From assembly GCF_003123685.1 (NCBI RefSeq), contig NZ_QCYJ01000130.1, positions 372,001 through 436,000 of the forward strand: a stretch of 64,000 nucleotides of DNA, read 5' to 3'. The notes beneath the pieces were generated by a model. The model made no database searches. It had not been told where the DNA came from and saw only the letters and a program-made list of their open reading frames with translations. Below are positions 33,269-40,287 of this stretch, one piece after another. The stretch's first letter is position 1. Each line of letters opens with the position of its first letter. The DNA comes from Nocardia aurea (GTDB taxonomy: Bacteria; Actinomycetota; Actinomycetes; Mycobacteriales; Mycobacteriaceae). The position numbers were made by a program, and so were the translations under genes.

Positions 33269-34018
33269 GTGCCCGAAATCGAAGAGGTACTACCGAAATA
33301 CCTACAGATATCGGGCTACATCCGCGACCTCATCCAGCGCGGCGAACTGGCGCCCGGCGCGGAGGTACCGTCGGAACGGGAATTGGCGGCGAGCTGGAAG
33401 GTCGCCAGGCCGACCGCGGCCAAAGCGTTGAATACGTTGCGGCAGCAGGGTTTGGTGCAATCACGTCGGGGCTCGGGCACCTACGTCACCGACACGAACG
33501 CGGTCACCGGCACGAGCGCGTCCGCCCGGTTGCGCGAGCCGCCGCGCTACGGGACGCGCTACGCCGAACACGAATCGGCGACCATCGTGTCGGCGGAGAT
33601 CGTCAGCGGACCCGAGGAAGTCACCGCCGCGCTCGAACTGCCGGACGGCACGTCGGTCATCGAGCGAAAACGTCTGCTGACCACCGAGTCCGGTGCCGCG
33701 CGAATCGCGACATCCTGGTTTCCCGGCCGATTCGCCACCGCCGCCGAACTCCTGCTGCGCACCGAACCGATCCCCGGCGGGGTCGCCGACTATGTCGCGC
33801 GGACGACCGGCTTCGAGGTGGCCCACGCGCGCGACCGAGTCAGCGCGCGACTGGCCTCGACACAGGAACGGCGACTACTCGACGTGCCGCGCCCGGCGGC
33901 GGTACTCGTCTACCACCTCACGCTGCACGCGGCGGACAACAGCCCCCTGCAATTCGACGAACTCGTATATCCCCCGGGGCACTGGACATTTCAGCAGGAG
34001 TACTCGCTCGGTTCCTGA
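33269..34018 (+). CDS. GntR/HutC-family transcriptional regulator
   Basis: 249 residues from GTG 33269. N-terminal winged helix: LPKYLQISGYIRDLIQRGEL, APGAEVPSERELAASWKVAR, PTAAKALNTLRQQGLVQSRR, with GSGTYV closing the wing. A C-terminal UTRA ligand-binding domain follows (ERKRLLTTESGAARIATSWF, ...LQFDELVYPPGHWTFQQEYS). HutC-type regulators sense sugars, amino acids or their degradation products. No obvious target operon is adjacent. Confidence 0.88.
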   Translation: MPEIEEVLPKYLQISGYIRDLIQRGELAPGAEVPSERELAASWKVARPTAAKALNTLRQQGLVQSRRGSGTYVTDTNAVTGTSASARLREPPRYGTRYAEHESATIVSAEIVSGPEEVTAALELPDGTSVIERKRLLTTESGAARIATSWFPGRFATAAELLLRTEPIPGGVADYVARTTGFEVAHARDRVSARLASTQERRLLDVPRPAAVLVYHLTLHAADNSPLQFDELVYPPGHWTFQQEYSLGS

Positions 34019-34110
34019 CCCGCCCGCGCGGGTCTCCATTGACAGCGTTCTCGCCAAGTGGCATAGTCCACTTCATCGGGGATGACGCAGGCCGGAGGGT
34101 GGGAGGCGCG

Positions 34111-34335
34111 GTGTTCGATCATGCGGGATTCGACCAATTGACACTCGGAAGCTGGGTGATCATCGGCGAGCACTGCTCGGTCCGGCGCGCTCCCCTGCGT
34201 CGAGAGGACTACCTCACCTACATATTCGAAAGCGGCGGAGTCGAATTCGAGCTCGCCATGGCTCCGTCGATCCTGCGCGCGATGGTCGAACTCGGCGCGC
34301 AGCCACCACCGGGCCCCGAACGCTCGGATACGTGA
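34111..34335 (+). CDS. Small hypothetical protein
   Basis: 74 residues from GTG 34111 with GGGAGG 4 bp upstream; GTG 34099 is in frame. Sequence: FDHAGFDQLTLGSWVIIGEH, then SVRRAPLRREDYLTYIFESG and a C-terminal helix. Good codon periodicity and RBS, but no family recognised. It lies 92 bp after the GntR gene on the same strand. Confidence 0.5.
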   Translation: MFDHAGFDQLTLGSWVIIGEHCSVRRAPLRREDYLTYIFESGGVEFELAMAPSILRAMVELGAQPPPGPERSDT

Positions 34336-34704
34336 ATTCCCGCGACGCCGTGACCGAGTGCTGCCAGAGGTCGTCGGCGCACCCGACCGACGCCGCTGAA
34401 TCACCCGGCAGGTACGGGCCACACGACAGCACTTCGACGACCCGCACGGCCGTGACCGCGGCGAAGATCCACGGCGTGAACTCGATGACGAGGTCACCGG
34501 CATCCCTCGCGCACGGGATCGGCGAAACGTCACCCACCGACCCACCTCGACACCATGACCGACCCCTGACCGGGGGCGTTACGGAATCTCTCAGGTTCAC
34601 CCAGGATGATGTGGGTCGTGCCCGACCGTGCCCGGGAGGTCCGGAACTACGATCGGGGCGGTAGGGGAAACCGGCAGGCGAACGAAAGGCGTGGTGAACG
34701 CACG
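34336..34704. other. Intergenic region before the dsbA-like gene, no gene supported
   Basis: 369 bp. Short open frames exist on both strands but lack RBS and conserved sequence. A small hairpin CCCCTGACCGGGG lies at 34564-34576; the bases around 34583-34606 resemble the 3' end of a glycine aptamer, but no 5' half is present. The promoter of the DsbA-VKOR operon is presumably in the last ~100 bp. Confidence 0.5.
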
Positions 34705-35466
34705 GTGAGCAAGAACCCGGCTGGACGGAAGACCTCGAGTGCGCTGGCCCAGGCCAAGCGCACCGATCGCAACCGCAACATCCTCATCCAGGCGGTCGTG
34801 GCAGTGGTCCTGATCGGGCTCATCGCCGCCATCGGTATCGGTATCGCGATGAAGAAGTCCGACAAGGACGAGGCGGCCGCGGGTCCGACGCCGAGCATCG
34901 CCGCCACCGCGTCCCCGAACGGCATCACCGGAAACATCACCGACAACGGCTCGATCCGCATCGGCAAACCCGACGCCGAGGTCACCGTGCGCGTCGTCGC
35001 CGACCTGCAGTGCCCGGCCTGCAAGGCCTTCGAGGCCGCCAACGGCCAGGTGCTGGAGGACGCGGTGAACAGCGGAACCGCCGCGGTCGAGTACAACATC
35101 ATCTCCTTCCTCGATCGCGCCTCCGGCGGCGCCGAGTACTCCAGCCGCGCCGCGAACGCCTCCTACTGCGTCGCCCAGGCCGATCCCGCCAAATACCAGA
35201 CGTGGCTGTCGACCATGTACGAACAGCAGCCCGCGGAAGGCACCTCCGGCCTGACCGACGATCAGCTGATCGAGATCGCGAAGTTGGTCGGTTACACCGA
35301 TGACGTGTCCGGGTGCATCAGAGACCGCACCTACGACAATTTCGTGGAGGCCAAGACCCGGGAAGCCTTCGACGGCGGCATCCAGTCGACCCCGTCGGTC
35401 TTCGTCAACGGTCAGCAGGTCAACCCGAGCGGTCTGGCCCAGGCGATCGCCGCCGCCGCGCAATGA
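34705..35466 (+). CDS. DsbA-like membrane-anchored thiol oxidoreductase
   Basis: 253 residues from GTG 34705. A basic cytoplasmic N-terminus, one TM helix (residues ~27-49, ILIQAVVAVVLIGLIAAIGI) and an extracytoplasmic thioredoxin fold with active site CPAC in VVADLQCPACKAFE; cis-Pro loop near QSTPSVFVNG. It should introduce disulfides into exported proteins. The next gene (VKOR) overlaps by 4 bp and would re-oxidise it, an arrangement known from mycobacteria and other actinobacteria. Confidence 0.9.
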   Translation: MSKNPAGRKTSSALAQAKRTDRNRNILIQAVVAVVLIGLIAAIGIGIAMKKSDKDEAAAGPTPSIAATASPNGITGNITDNGSIRIGKPDAEVTVRVVADLQCPACKAFEAANGQVLEDAVNSGTAAVEYNIISFLDRASGGAEYSSRAANASYCVAQADPAKYQTWLSTMYEQQPAEGTSGLTDDQLIEIAKLVGYTDDVSGCIRDRTYDNFVEAKTREAFDGGIQSTPSVFVNGQQVNPSGLAQAIAAAAQ

Positions 35467-36029
35467 TCCCCACACCCCCGCGTTCGGCCTGGCTGGTACT
35501 GCTCACCGGTCTGGCCGGCTGGCTGGCCGCGGTGGCGCTGACCGTCGAGCGGTTCAAACTGTTCACCGACCCCGGCTACCGGCCCTCGTGCAGTATCAAC
35601 CCGATCCTGTCCTGCGGTTCGGTGATGGTGACCGATCAGGCCGCGGTCTTCGGATTCCCCAATCCGCTCATCGGCGTCGTCGGCTTCTCGGTGGTGGTCA
35701 CCGTGGGCGTCCTCGGCGTCGCCGGAGTGCAGTTCCCGCGCTGGATCTGGGGCGGGCTGTGGCTGGGCGCCCTGCTGGGCACCGTGTTCGTCTGCTGGCT
35801 GGTCTTCCAGAGCCTGTACCGGATCGACGCGCTGTGCCCGTACTGCATGGTGGTCTGGGCCATCATCACGCCGCTGCTCGCGGTATGCACCGAACAGCTG
35901 TGGGGTGGCAGGGGCGGGCCGCTCGGCATTCTGGCGGAATGGCGCTGGACCATCGTCGCGGTGTTCTACGCGGTGGTGTTGCTGCTGGTGTTCCTGCGGT
36001 TCCAGGACTACTGGCTGTCGCTGTTCTGA
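35463..36029 (+). CDS. Vitamin K epoxide reductase (VKOR) family protein
   Basis: 188 residues, about five TM helices. Loop cysteines (PSCSINPILSCGSVM) and the quinone-site pair CPYC (DALCPYCMVVWA) are present. Passes electrons from DsbA to quinone in the cytoplasmic membrane, taking the place of DsbB. ATG 35463 overlaps the DsbA-like stop (ATGA), so they are translationally coupled. Confidence 0.93.
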   Translation: MIPTPPRSAWLVLLTGLAGWLAAVALTVERFKLFTDPGYRPSCSINPILSCGSVMVTDQAAVFGFPNPLIGVVGFSVVVTVGVLGVAGVQFPRWIWGGLWLGALLGTVFVCWLVFQSLYRIDALCPYCMVVWAIITPLLAVCTEQLWGGRGGPLGILAEWRWTIVAVFYAVVLLLVFLRFQDYWLSLF

Positions 36030-36050
36030 TCCGGGGGCGTTTCGCCTGCG

Positions 36051-37181
36051 CTAATTCGGTGTGCCGAGCGTCAGCGTCACGTCGACCGTGCGCGGTTCCC
36101 CGCCGACCCCGACCACCCCGAGGCGGACCGTGTCGTCGGGTCTGCGCAGATTGATCGCGGCCCGCAGATCCCGCGCCGTGGTGATGGCGCTGCCGTCGAT
36201 CGAAGTGATGACCTCGCCCTCGGTCAGCCCGACGGCCCGGGCGGGCAGGCCGTAGATCGCCATGTCGACGCGCGCACCGCTCGGTTTGGCGTCCGAGATC
36301 AGCACGCCGAGGGTCGCGGTCGGCCCGATGTGCACGGAGTCGGTCGGCGTACCCGACCGGATCTGCTCGACCACCCGCATCGCGGTATCGATGGGCACCG
36401 CGTAACCATTGGGCTGGGTGTCCTCGCCCGGCCTCGATTCGCCCGACGCCGCGGTGACCACGCCGATCACCGCGCCCCACCGATCCGCCACCGCGCCGCC
36501 GGACTGCCCCGAACTCACCGCGGCGGCCACCTCGAGCATGCCGGTCAGCGATTTGCGTGACATATCCGCCGCGTTGAGGGCGACGATGGTGCTGTCGACG
36601 TCGGTGATGGCGCCCGCGATGGCGGTCGGCGTGCCGCCGATACCGCCCGCGTTGCCGATGGCCATCACCTCGTCACGAATGCGCACCGCCGCGGAACTCC
36701 CGATGCGCGCGACCGCGAGACCCGCGGCGCCTTCCAGCGCGAGCAGCGCGATATCGGCGTTCGAGTCGTAACCGAGGACCGTGGCGTTGTACACCTTGCC
36801 GTTGCCCACATCGGTGACCGTCACCGTGTCCGCGCCTTTCACCACGTGGTGGCTGGTCAGCACCTGACCTTCCGCGCTCAGCACGATGCCCGACCCCGCC
36901 GCGCCCACCCCCATCGGCCGCGAGGACGTGCTGATGTTCACCAGCGCGGGCTGGACCGCCCCCGCGACGGCGGCCGGATCCAGCGGCAACCGTTCCCGCG
37001 TCATCGAGACGACGGCGTCGTCCTGTCCGGCGAAGGTCGACCAGCCGGGCAATTCGCCGCGATAACTGAAGAAACCCGCCGCCACCAGGACAGCGGCCAC
37101 GATCAGGGCCAGTACGCGTCCGCCGCCGCCGGGGTCGCCGGGGGGAACGTGGCGGGTCGCTTCGCGCCGTTCGTCGTCCAT
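36051..37181 (-). CDS. Membrane-anchored trypsin-like serine protease with PDZ domain (HtrA/PepD family)
   Basis: 376 residues. One TM segment (~23-38), then a protease domain with His112 (TSHHVV), Asp143 (SNADIALL) and Ser227 (SGQSGGAV), and a C-terminal PDZ domain (~285-370) with YGLPARAVGLTEGEVITSID. A periplasm-side envelope-stress protease or chaperone is expected. Convergent with the DsbA-VKOR operon (21-bp gap); a link through exported protein quality is plausible but inferred. Confidence 0.9.
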   Translation of the reverse strand: MDDERREATRHVPPGDPGGGGRVLALIVAAVLVAAGFFSYRGELPGWSTFAGQDDAVVSMTRERLPLDPAAVAGAVQPALVNISTSSRPMGVGAAGSGIVLSAEGQVLTSHHVVKGADTVTVTDVGNGKVYNATVLGYDSNADIALLALEGAAGLAVARIGSSAAVRIRDEVMAIGNAGGIGGTPTAIAGAITDVDSTIVALNAADMSRKSLTGMLEVAAAVSSGQSGGAVADRWGAVIGVVTAASGESRPGEDTQPNGYAVPIDTAMRVVEQIRSGTPTDSVHIGPTATLGVLISDAKPSGARVDMAIYGLPARAVGLTEGEVITSIDGSAITTARDLRAAINLRRPDDTVRLGVVGVGGEPRTVDVTLTLGTPN

Positions 37182-37296
37182 CGCACTCCCGCCGTCGACT
37201 GGCCTGCCCTTTCCATTGTGGCCGGAGCTCGATCATTTCGGTCGGGCTCGGGCGGGCCGATTGGCAAACCCGCTCGGGCGCAGGTAGGCATTACCC

Positions 37297-38349
37297 ATGA
37301 GTAATGCCGCCGCGTACGCCGTATCCGCACCTGATGGCGCCTTCGAGAAGGTCACCATCGAACGCAGGGAGCTCGGCCCGCACGACGTGCTGATCGCCGT
37401 CGCGTACGCGGGTATCTGCCATTCGGATATCCACACCGCCCGTGACGAATGGGGCGGCACGAAATACCCCTGTGTGCCCGGGCACGAGATCACCGGACAT
37501 GTCGCCGCCGTCGGCGCCGCGGTGTCACGGCATCGGGTGGGCGATCGGGTCGGGGTCGGCTGCATGGTCGATTCCTGCGGCGTGTGCGCGCCGTGTCTGG
37601 CCGACGAAGAGCAGTACTGCGTCAAGGGCGCCGTCATGACCTACAACACGGCGGTCGACACTTCGACGCAGCCGGAGGGCCACACCATGGGCGGCTATTC
37701 GACGCAGATCGTGGTGACCGAGAATTTCGTGGTGTCGATCCCGGACGGGCTCGGGCTCGATATCGCCGCGCCGCTGCTGTGCGCGGGCGTCACGGTGTTC
37801 TCCCCGCTGCGGCACTGGAACGCCGGGCCGGGGAAGAAGGTCGCGATCATCGGCATGGGCGGACTCGGGCACGTCGCGGTGAAGATCGCCTCGGCGATGG
37901 GCGCGGAAGTCACCGTCCTGAGCCATTCGCTGAGCAAACAGGAGGACGGCCGACGTTTCGGCGCCGACCACTATTTCGCTACCGGCGACAAGCAGACCTT
38001 CCGCGATCTGCGCGGACGTTTCGACCTGATCATCAACACGGTGTCGGCCGATCTGCCGATCGACAACTACATGCGTCTGCTGAATCTCGACGGCACCATG
38101 GTCGTGCTCGGCATGCCCGAGAAACCGATCGACATCCGCCCGTACACGCTCGCGAGTTACCGGCGCTCGCTGTCGGGTTCGATGATCGGCGGTATCGCCC
38201 AGACCCAGGAGATGCTCGATTTCTGCGCCCAGTACGAGATCAGCGCGGAAATCGAATTGATCTCGGCCGACGAGATCGACAACGCCTACGACCGGGTCGT
38301 CGCCAGCGACGTCAGGTACCGCTTCGTCATCGACGCCGCGACGATCTGA
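37297..38349 (+). CDS. Zinc-dependent NAD(P) alcohol dehydrogenase (cinnamyl-alcohol/AdhC type)
   Basis: 350 residues. Catalytic zinc ligands in GICHSDIH and PGHEITGHV, structural zinc Cys cluster in VDSCGVCAPCLADEEQYC, Rossmann motif VAIIGMGGLGHVAVKIA. Belongs to the CAD/AdhC medium-chain group that reduces aliphatic or aromatic aldehydes with NADPH. Single gene, divergent from the protease gene. Substrate not determined. Confidence 0.92.
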   Translation: MSNAAAYAVSAPDGAFEKVTIERRELGPHDVLIAVAYAGICHSDIHTARDEWGGTKYPCVPGHEITGHVAAVGAAVSRHRVGDRVGVGCMVDSCGVCAPCLADEEQYCVKGAVMTYNTAVDTSTQPEGHTMGGYSTQIVVTENFVVSIPDGLGLDIAAPLLCAGVTVFSPLRHWNAGPGKKVAIIGMGGLGHVAVKIASAMGAEVTVLSHSLSKQEDGRRFGADHYFATGDKQTFRDLRGRFDLIINTVSADLPIDNYMRLLNLDGTMVVLGMPEKPIDIRPYTLASYRRSLSGSMIGGIAQTQEMLDFCAQYEISAEIELISADEIDNAYDRVVASDVRYRFVIDAATI

Positions 38350-38404
38350 GTTCCGCACCGACGCCTCGGGGCGATCGGGTCGGGGAGTGGGTACGTTTGG
38401 CCGT

Positions 38405-39622
38405 GTGCCCGCGGAAGAAGCCGTCCCACCATCCGCCGCCCCACCCTCCGCTCCGGGGCGGTCCCTCGGCGCCGATCCGACATCGGGTCCGCCCCCGTGG
38501 TTGCTGCGCGCGTTCCTGCTCGCCGCGGCTACGATCGCCGGTCTCGTCGCGGGTTTCTGGATTCTGCAACGGCTACAGGGTCTGCTGACCGTCCTGCTGG
38601 TCTCGCTGTTCCTCGCCTTCGCGATCGAACCCGCCGTGAACTGGCTGGCCGCGCGCGGCATCAAACGCGGTTTGGCCACCGGCGTGGTCTTCCTCGGCCT
38701 GCTGCTGATCATGGTGGCGTTCGTGTGGACGTTGGGCGCGCTGCTGGTGAACCAGGTGACGACGCTGGTGCAGAACGCGCCGGAATACGCCGATCAAGTC
38801 GTCGACTGGTTCAATCAGACCTTCGATCAGGATATTTCGGGAACCGATATCCAGAAGTACGCGACCGAGTGGAGCGACAAACTCGAGGGTTATCTGGTCG
38901 GCCTGGCCGAAAACGCCTGGGGTATAGGCACCGCCGCGATCGGCGCGCTGTTCCAAGCGCTCGGCGTGGTGCTGTTCACCTACTATTTCGCCGCCGACGG
39001 ACCTCGGTTCCGCAATGCCGTCTGCTCACTGCTGCCACCGGCCAGACAGCGGCATGTGTTGCGCGCGTGGGATATCGCGGTGGAGAAGACCGGCGGCTAC
39101 ATCTACTCGCGCGGTCTGCTCGCGCTGTGCTCGACCGTCGCGCACTACGTCGCGCTGCGCGTACTCGACGTGCCGTCGGCTTTCGCGCTCGCGCTGTGGG
39201 TCGGTGTGGTGTCCCAGTTCATCCCCACCGTCGGCACCTATCTGGCCGGTGCGCTTCCGGTGATCGTCGCCCTGGTCGACAGCCCGGCGACCGCGCTGTG
39301 GATTCTCGGATTCATCGTGCTCTACCAGCAGTTCGAGAACTACGTCCTGCAACCGCGCATCACCGCGACCACCCTCGACATGCATCCGGCCGTGGCCTTC
39401 GGCGCCGTCATCGCCGGCGCCGCGCTACTCGGCGCGACCGGAGCGATCCTCGCCATCCCCGTCACCGCGACCGTGCAAGCCTTCGCCGGTGCCTACATCC
39501 GTCGCTACGAGGTGGACCCCGACAGCACCACCCCCGATCCGCCGAGGAAACGCGACGGAAACTGGACCCGCCGACTGACCACGCGTCTCACCGGTTCCCA
39601 CCCGGACACCACCACCGACTGA
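38405..39622 (+). CDS. AI-2E family transporter / permease
   Basis: 405 residues from GTG 38405; GTG 38387 is in frame. About seven to eight TM helices; FWILQRLQGLLTVLLVSLFL near the N-terminus, then a soluble periplasm-side helical segment (QNAPEYADQVVDWFNQTFDQ), and VSQFIPTVGTYLAGALPVIV plus ENYVLQPRITATTLDMHPAV, all family hallmarks. The charged C-terminus is RKRDGNWTRRLTTRLTG. Family members include the E. coli TqsA exporter; the substrate here is unknown. Confidence 0.9.
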   Translation: MPAEEAVPPSAAPPSAPGRSLGADPTSGPPPWLLRAFLLAAATIAGLVAGFWILQRLQGLLTVLLVSLFLAFAIEPAVNWLAARGIKRGLATGVVFLGLLLIMVAFVWTLGALLVNQVTTLVQNAPEYADQVVDWFNQTFDQDISGTDIQKYATEWSDKLEGYLVGLAENAWGIGTAAIGALFQALGVVLFTYYFAADGPRFRNAVCSLLPPARQRHVLRAWDIAVEKTGGYIYSRGLLALCSTVAHYVALRVLDVPSAFALALWVGVVSQFIPTVGTYLAGALPVIVALVDSPATALWILGFIVLYQQFENYVLQPRITATTLDMHPAVAFGAVIAGAALLGATGAILAIPVTATVQAFAGAYIRRYEVDPDSTTPDPPRKRDGNWTRRLTTRLTGSHPDTTTD

Positions 39623-39705
39623 TCCGCCAGCCCGACCGCCGGAGCTCCCGCCCGGAACATCGACCCGGCGCGCGACCGATCGGCATCCGAGAACCGCAGT
39701 GGCGA

Positions 39706-40131
39706 TCAGAACACCGGCTGCGGCACGAGCATCACGATCCACCCATCCGGATCAGGAAAAGCCTTGCCGCCATTGGCTTCCCAGAACGGATTCTCCGGTA
39801 CCACCGACTCGACACCCATCTCACCGAGCCGAGCCACCACGCCATCCATGGCCGCCGCACCCTCGAAATACAACACCAGCAAATTCTCATCGCTCGGCGC
39901 GGTACCGGGACTGCCATCGACATGCGTGGTGAACTCCAGGTGATACCCGCTACCCGGCAGCCCGATCATCACACCGTCATACCCCGCGTGATTCTCGAAC
40001 CGCGACAACTCCCGCAACCCCAGCCCGTCCACATAGAACCGAACGACATCATCGAGCCGATCGGTAGGCCGCGCGATCCGCACCTGCGCGACAGGCAAAG
40101 AGGCAGGCCAGGCATCATCCGCGGTACCCAT
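39706..40131 (-). CDS. VOC/glyoxalase-fold protein
   Basis: 141 residues. Two beta-alpha-beta-beta-beta modules: VRIARPTDRLDDVVRFYVDG ... YHLEFTTHVDGS, and ENLLVLYFEGAAAMDGVVAR ... FPDPDGWIVMLVPQP. DPDGWIV is the usual second-module end. One His/Glu set typical of metal-dependent members is present (HLEF). Function open: glyoxalase, dioxygenase or antibiotic-binding. It is downstream of the metE-like gene on the same strand but separated from it by repeat copy C, which has the form of a terminator. Confidence 0.82.
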   Translation of the reverse strand: MGTADDAWPASLPVAQVRIARPTDRLDDVVRFYVDGLGLRELSRFENHAGYDGVMIGLPGSGYHLEFTTHVDGSPGTAPSDENLLVLYFEGAAAMDGVVARLGEMGVESVVPENPFWEANGGKAFPDPDGWIVMLVPQPVF

Positions 40132-40159
40132 CCCCCCATCATGGACCACAGGGCGCGAG

Positions 40160-40287
40160 CCTGACGAGCGCCGTTCGCGGCCCGTCTCGCGTCCGAGCGG
40201 TCGAAGCAATGCGCCGAAGGCGCGAGTCTCGACCGCTCGGACGCGAGACAAAAGGGGGCCGCGAACCCGCGGCCCCCGGGCCGCCGA
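40160..40287. repeat. Composite repeat copy C with terminator stem after the metE-like gene
   Basis: One direct-repeat unit (CTGACGAGCGCCGTTCGCGG), perfect 21-bp inverted arms at 40184-40204 and 40229-40249, then a GC stem GGGGGCCGCG/CGCGGCCCCC at 40254-40277. On the minus strand, the direction of metE, the order after the TAA stop (40290-40288) is: GC stem, TTTTGTCTCG, second long stem. That is a textbook intrinsic terminator followed by a back-up hairpin. Confidence 0.9.

Noticed and set aside
34214..34600. Minus-strand open frame of 128 codons overlapping the small hypothetical gene
   Set aside because: No RBS, overlaps a better-supported plus-strand gene, and its end is Arg-rich shadow sequence.
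34583..34606. AATCTCTCAGG-like sequence resembling the 3' half of a glycine riboswitch
   Set aside because: No GGAGAG-containing 5' half or paired P1/P3 upstream, and the downstream gene (DsbA-like) is not a glycine gene.
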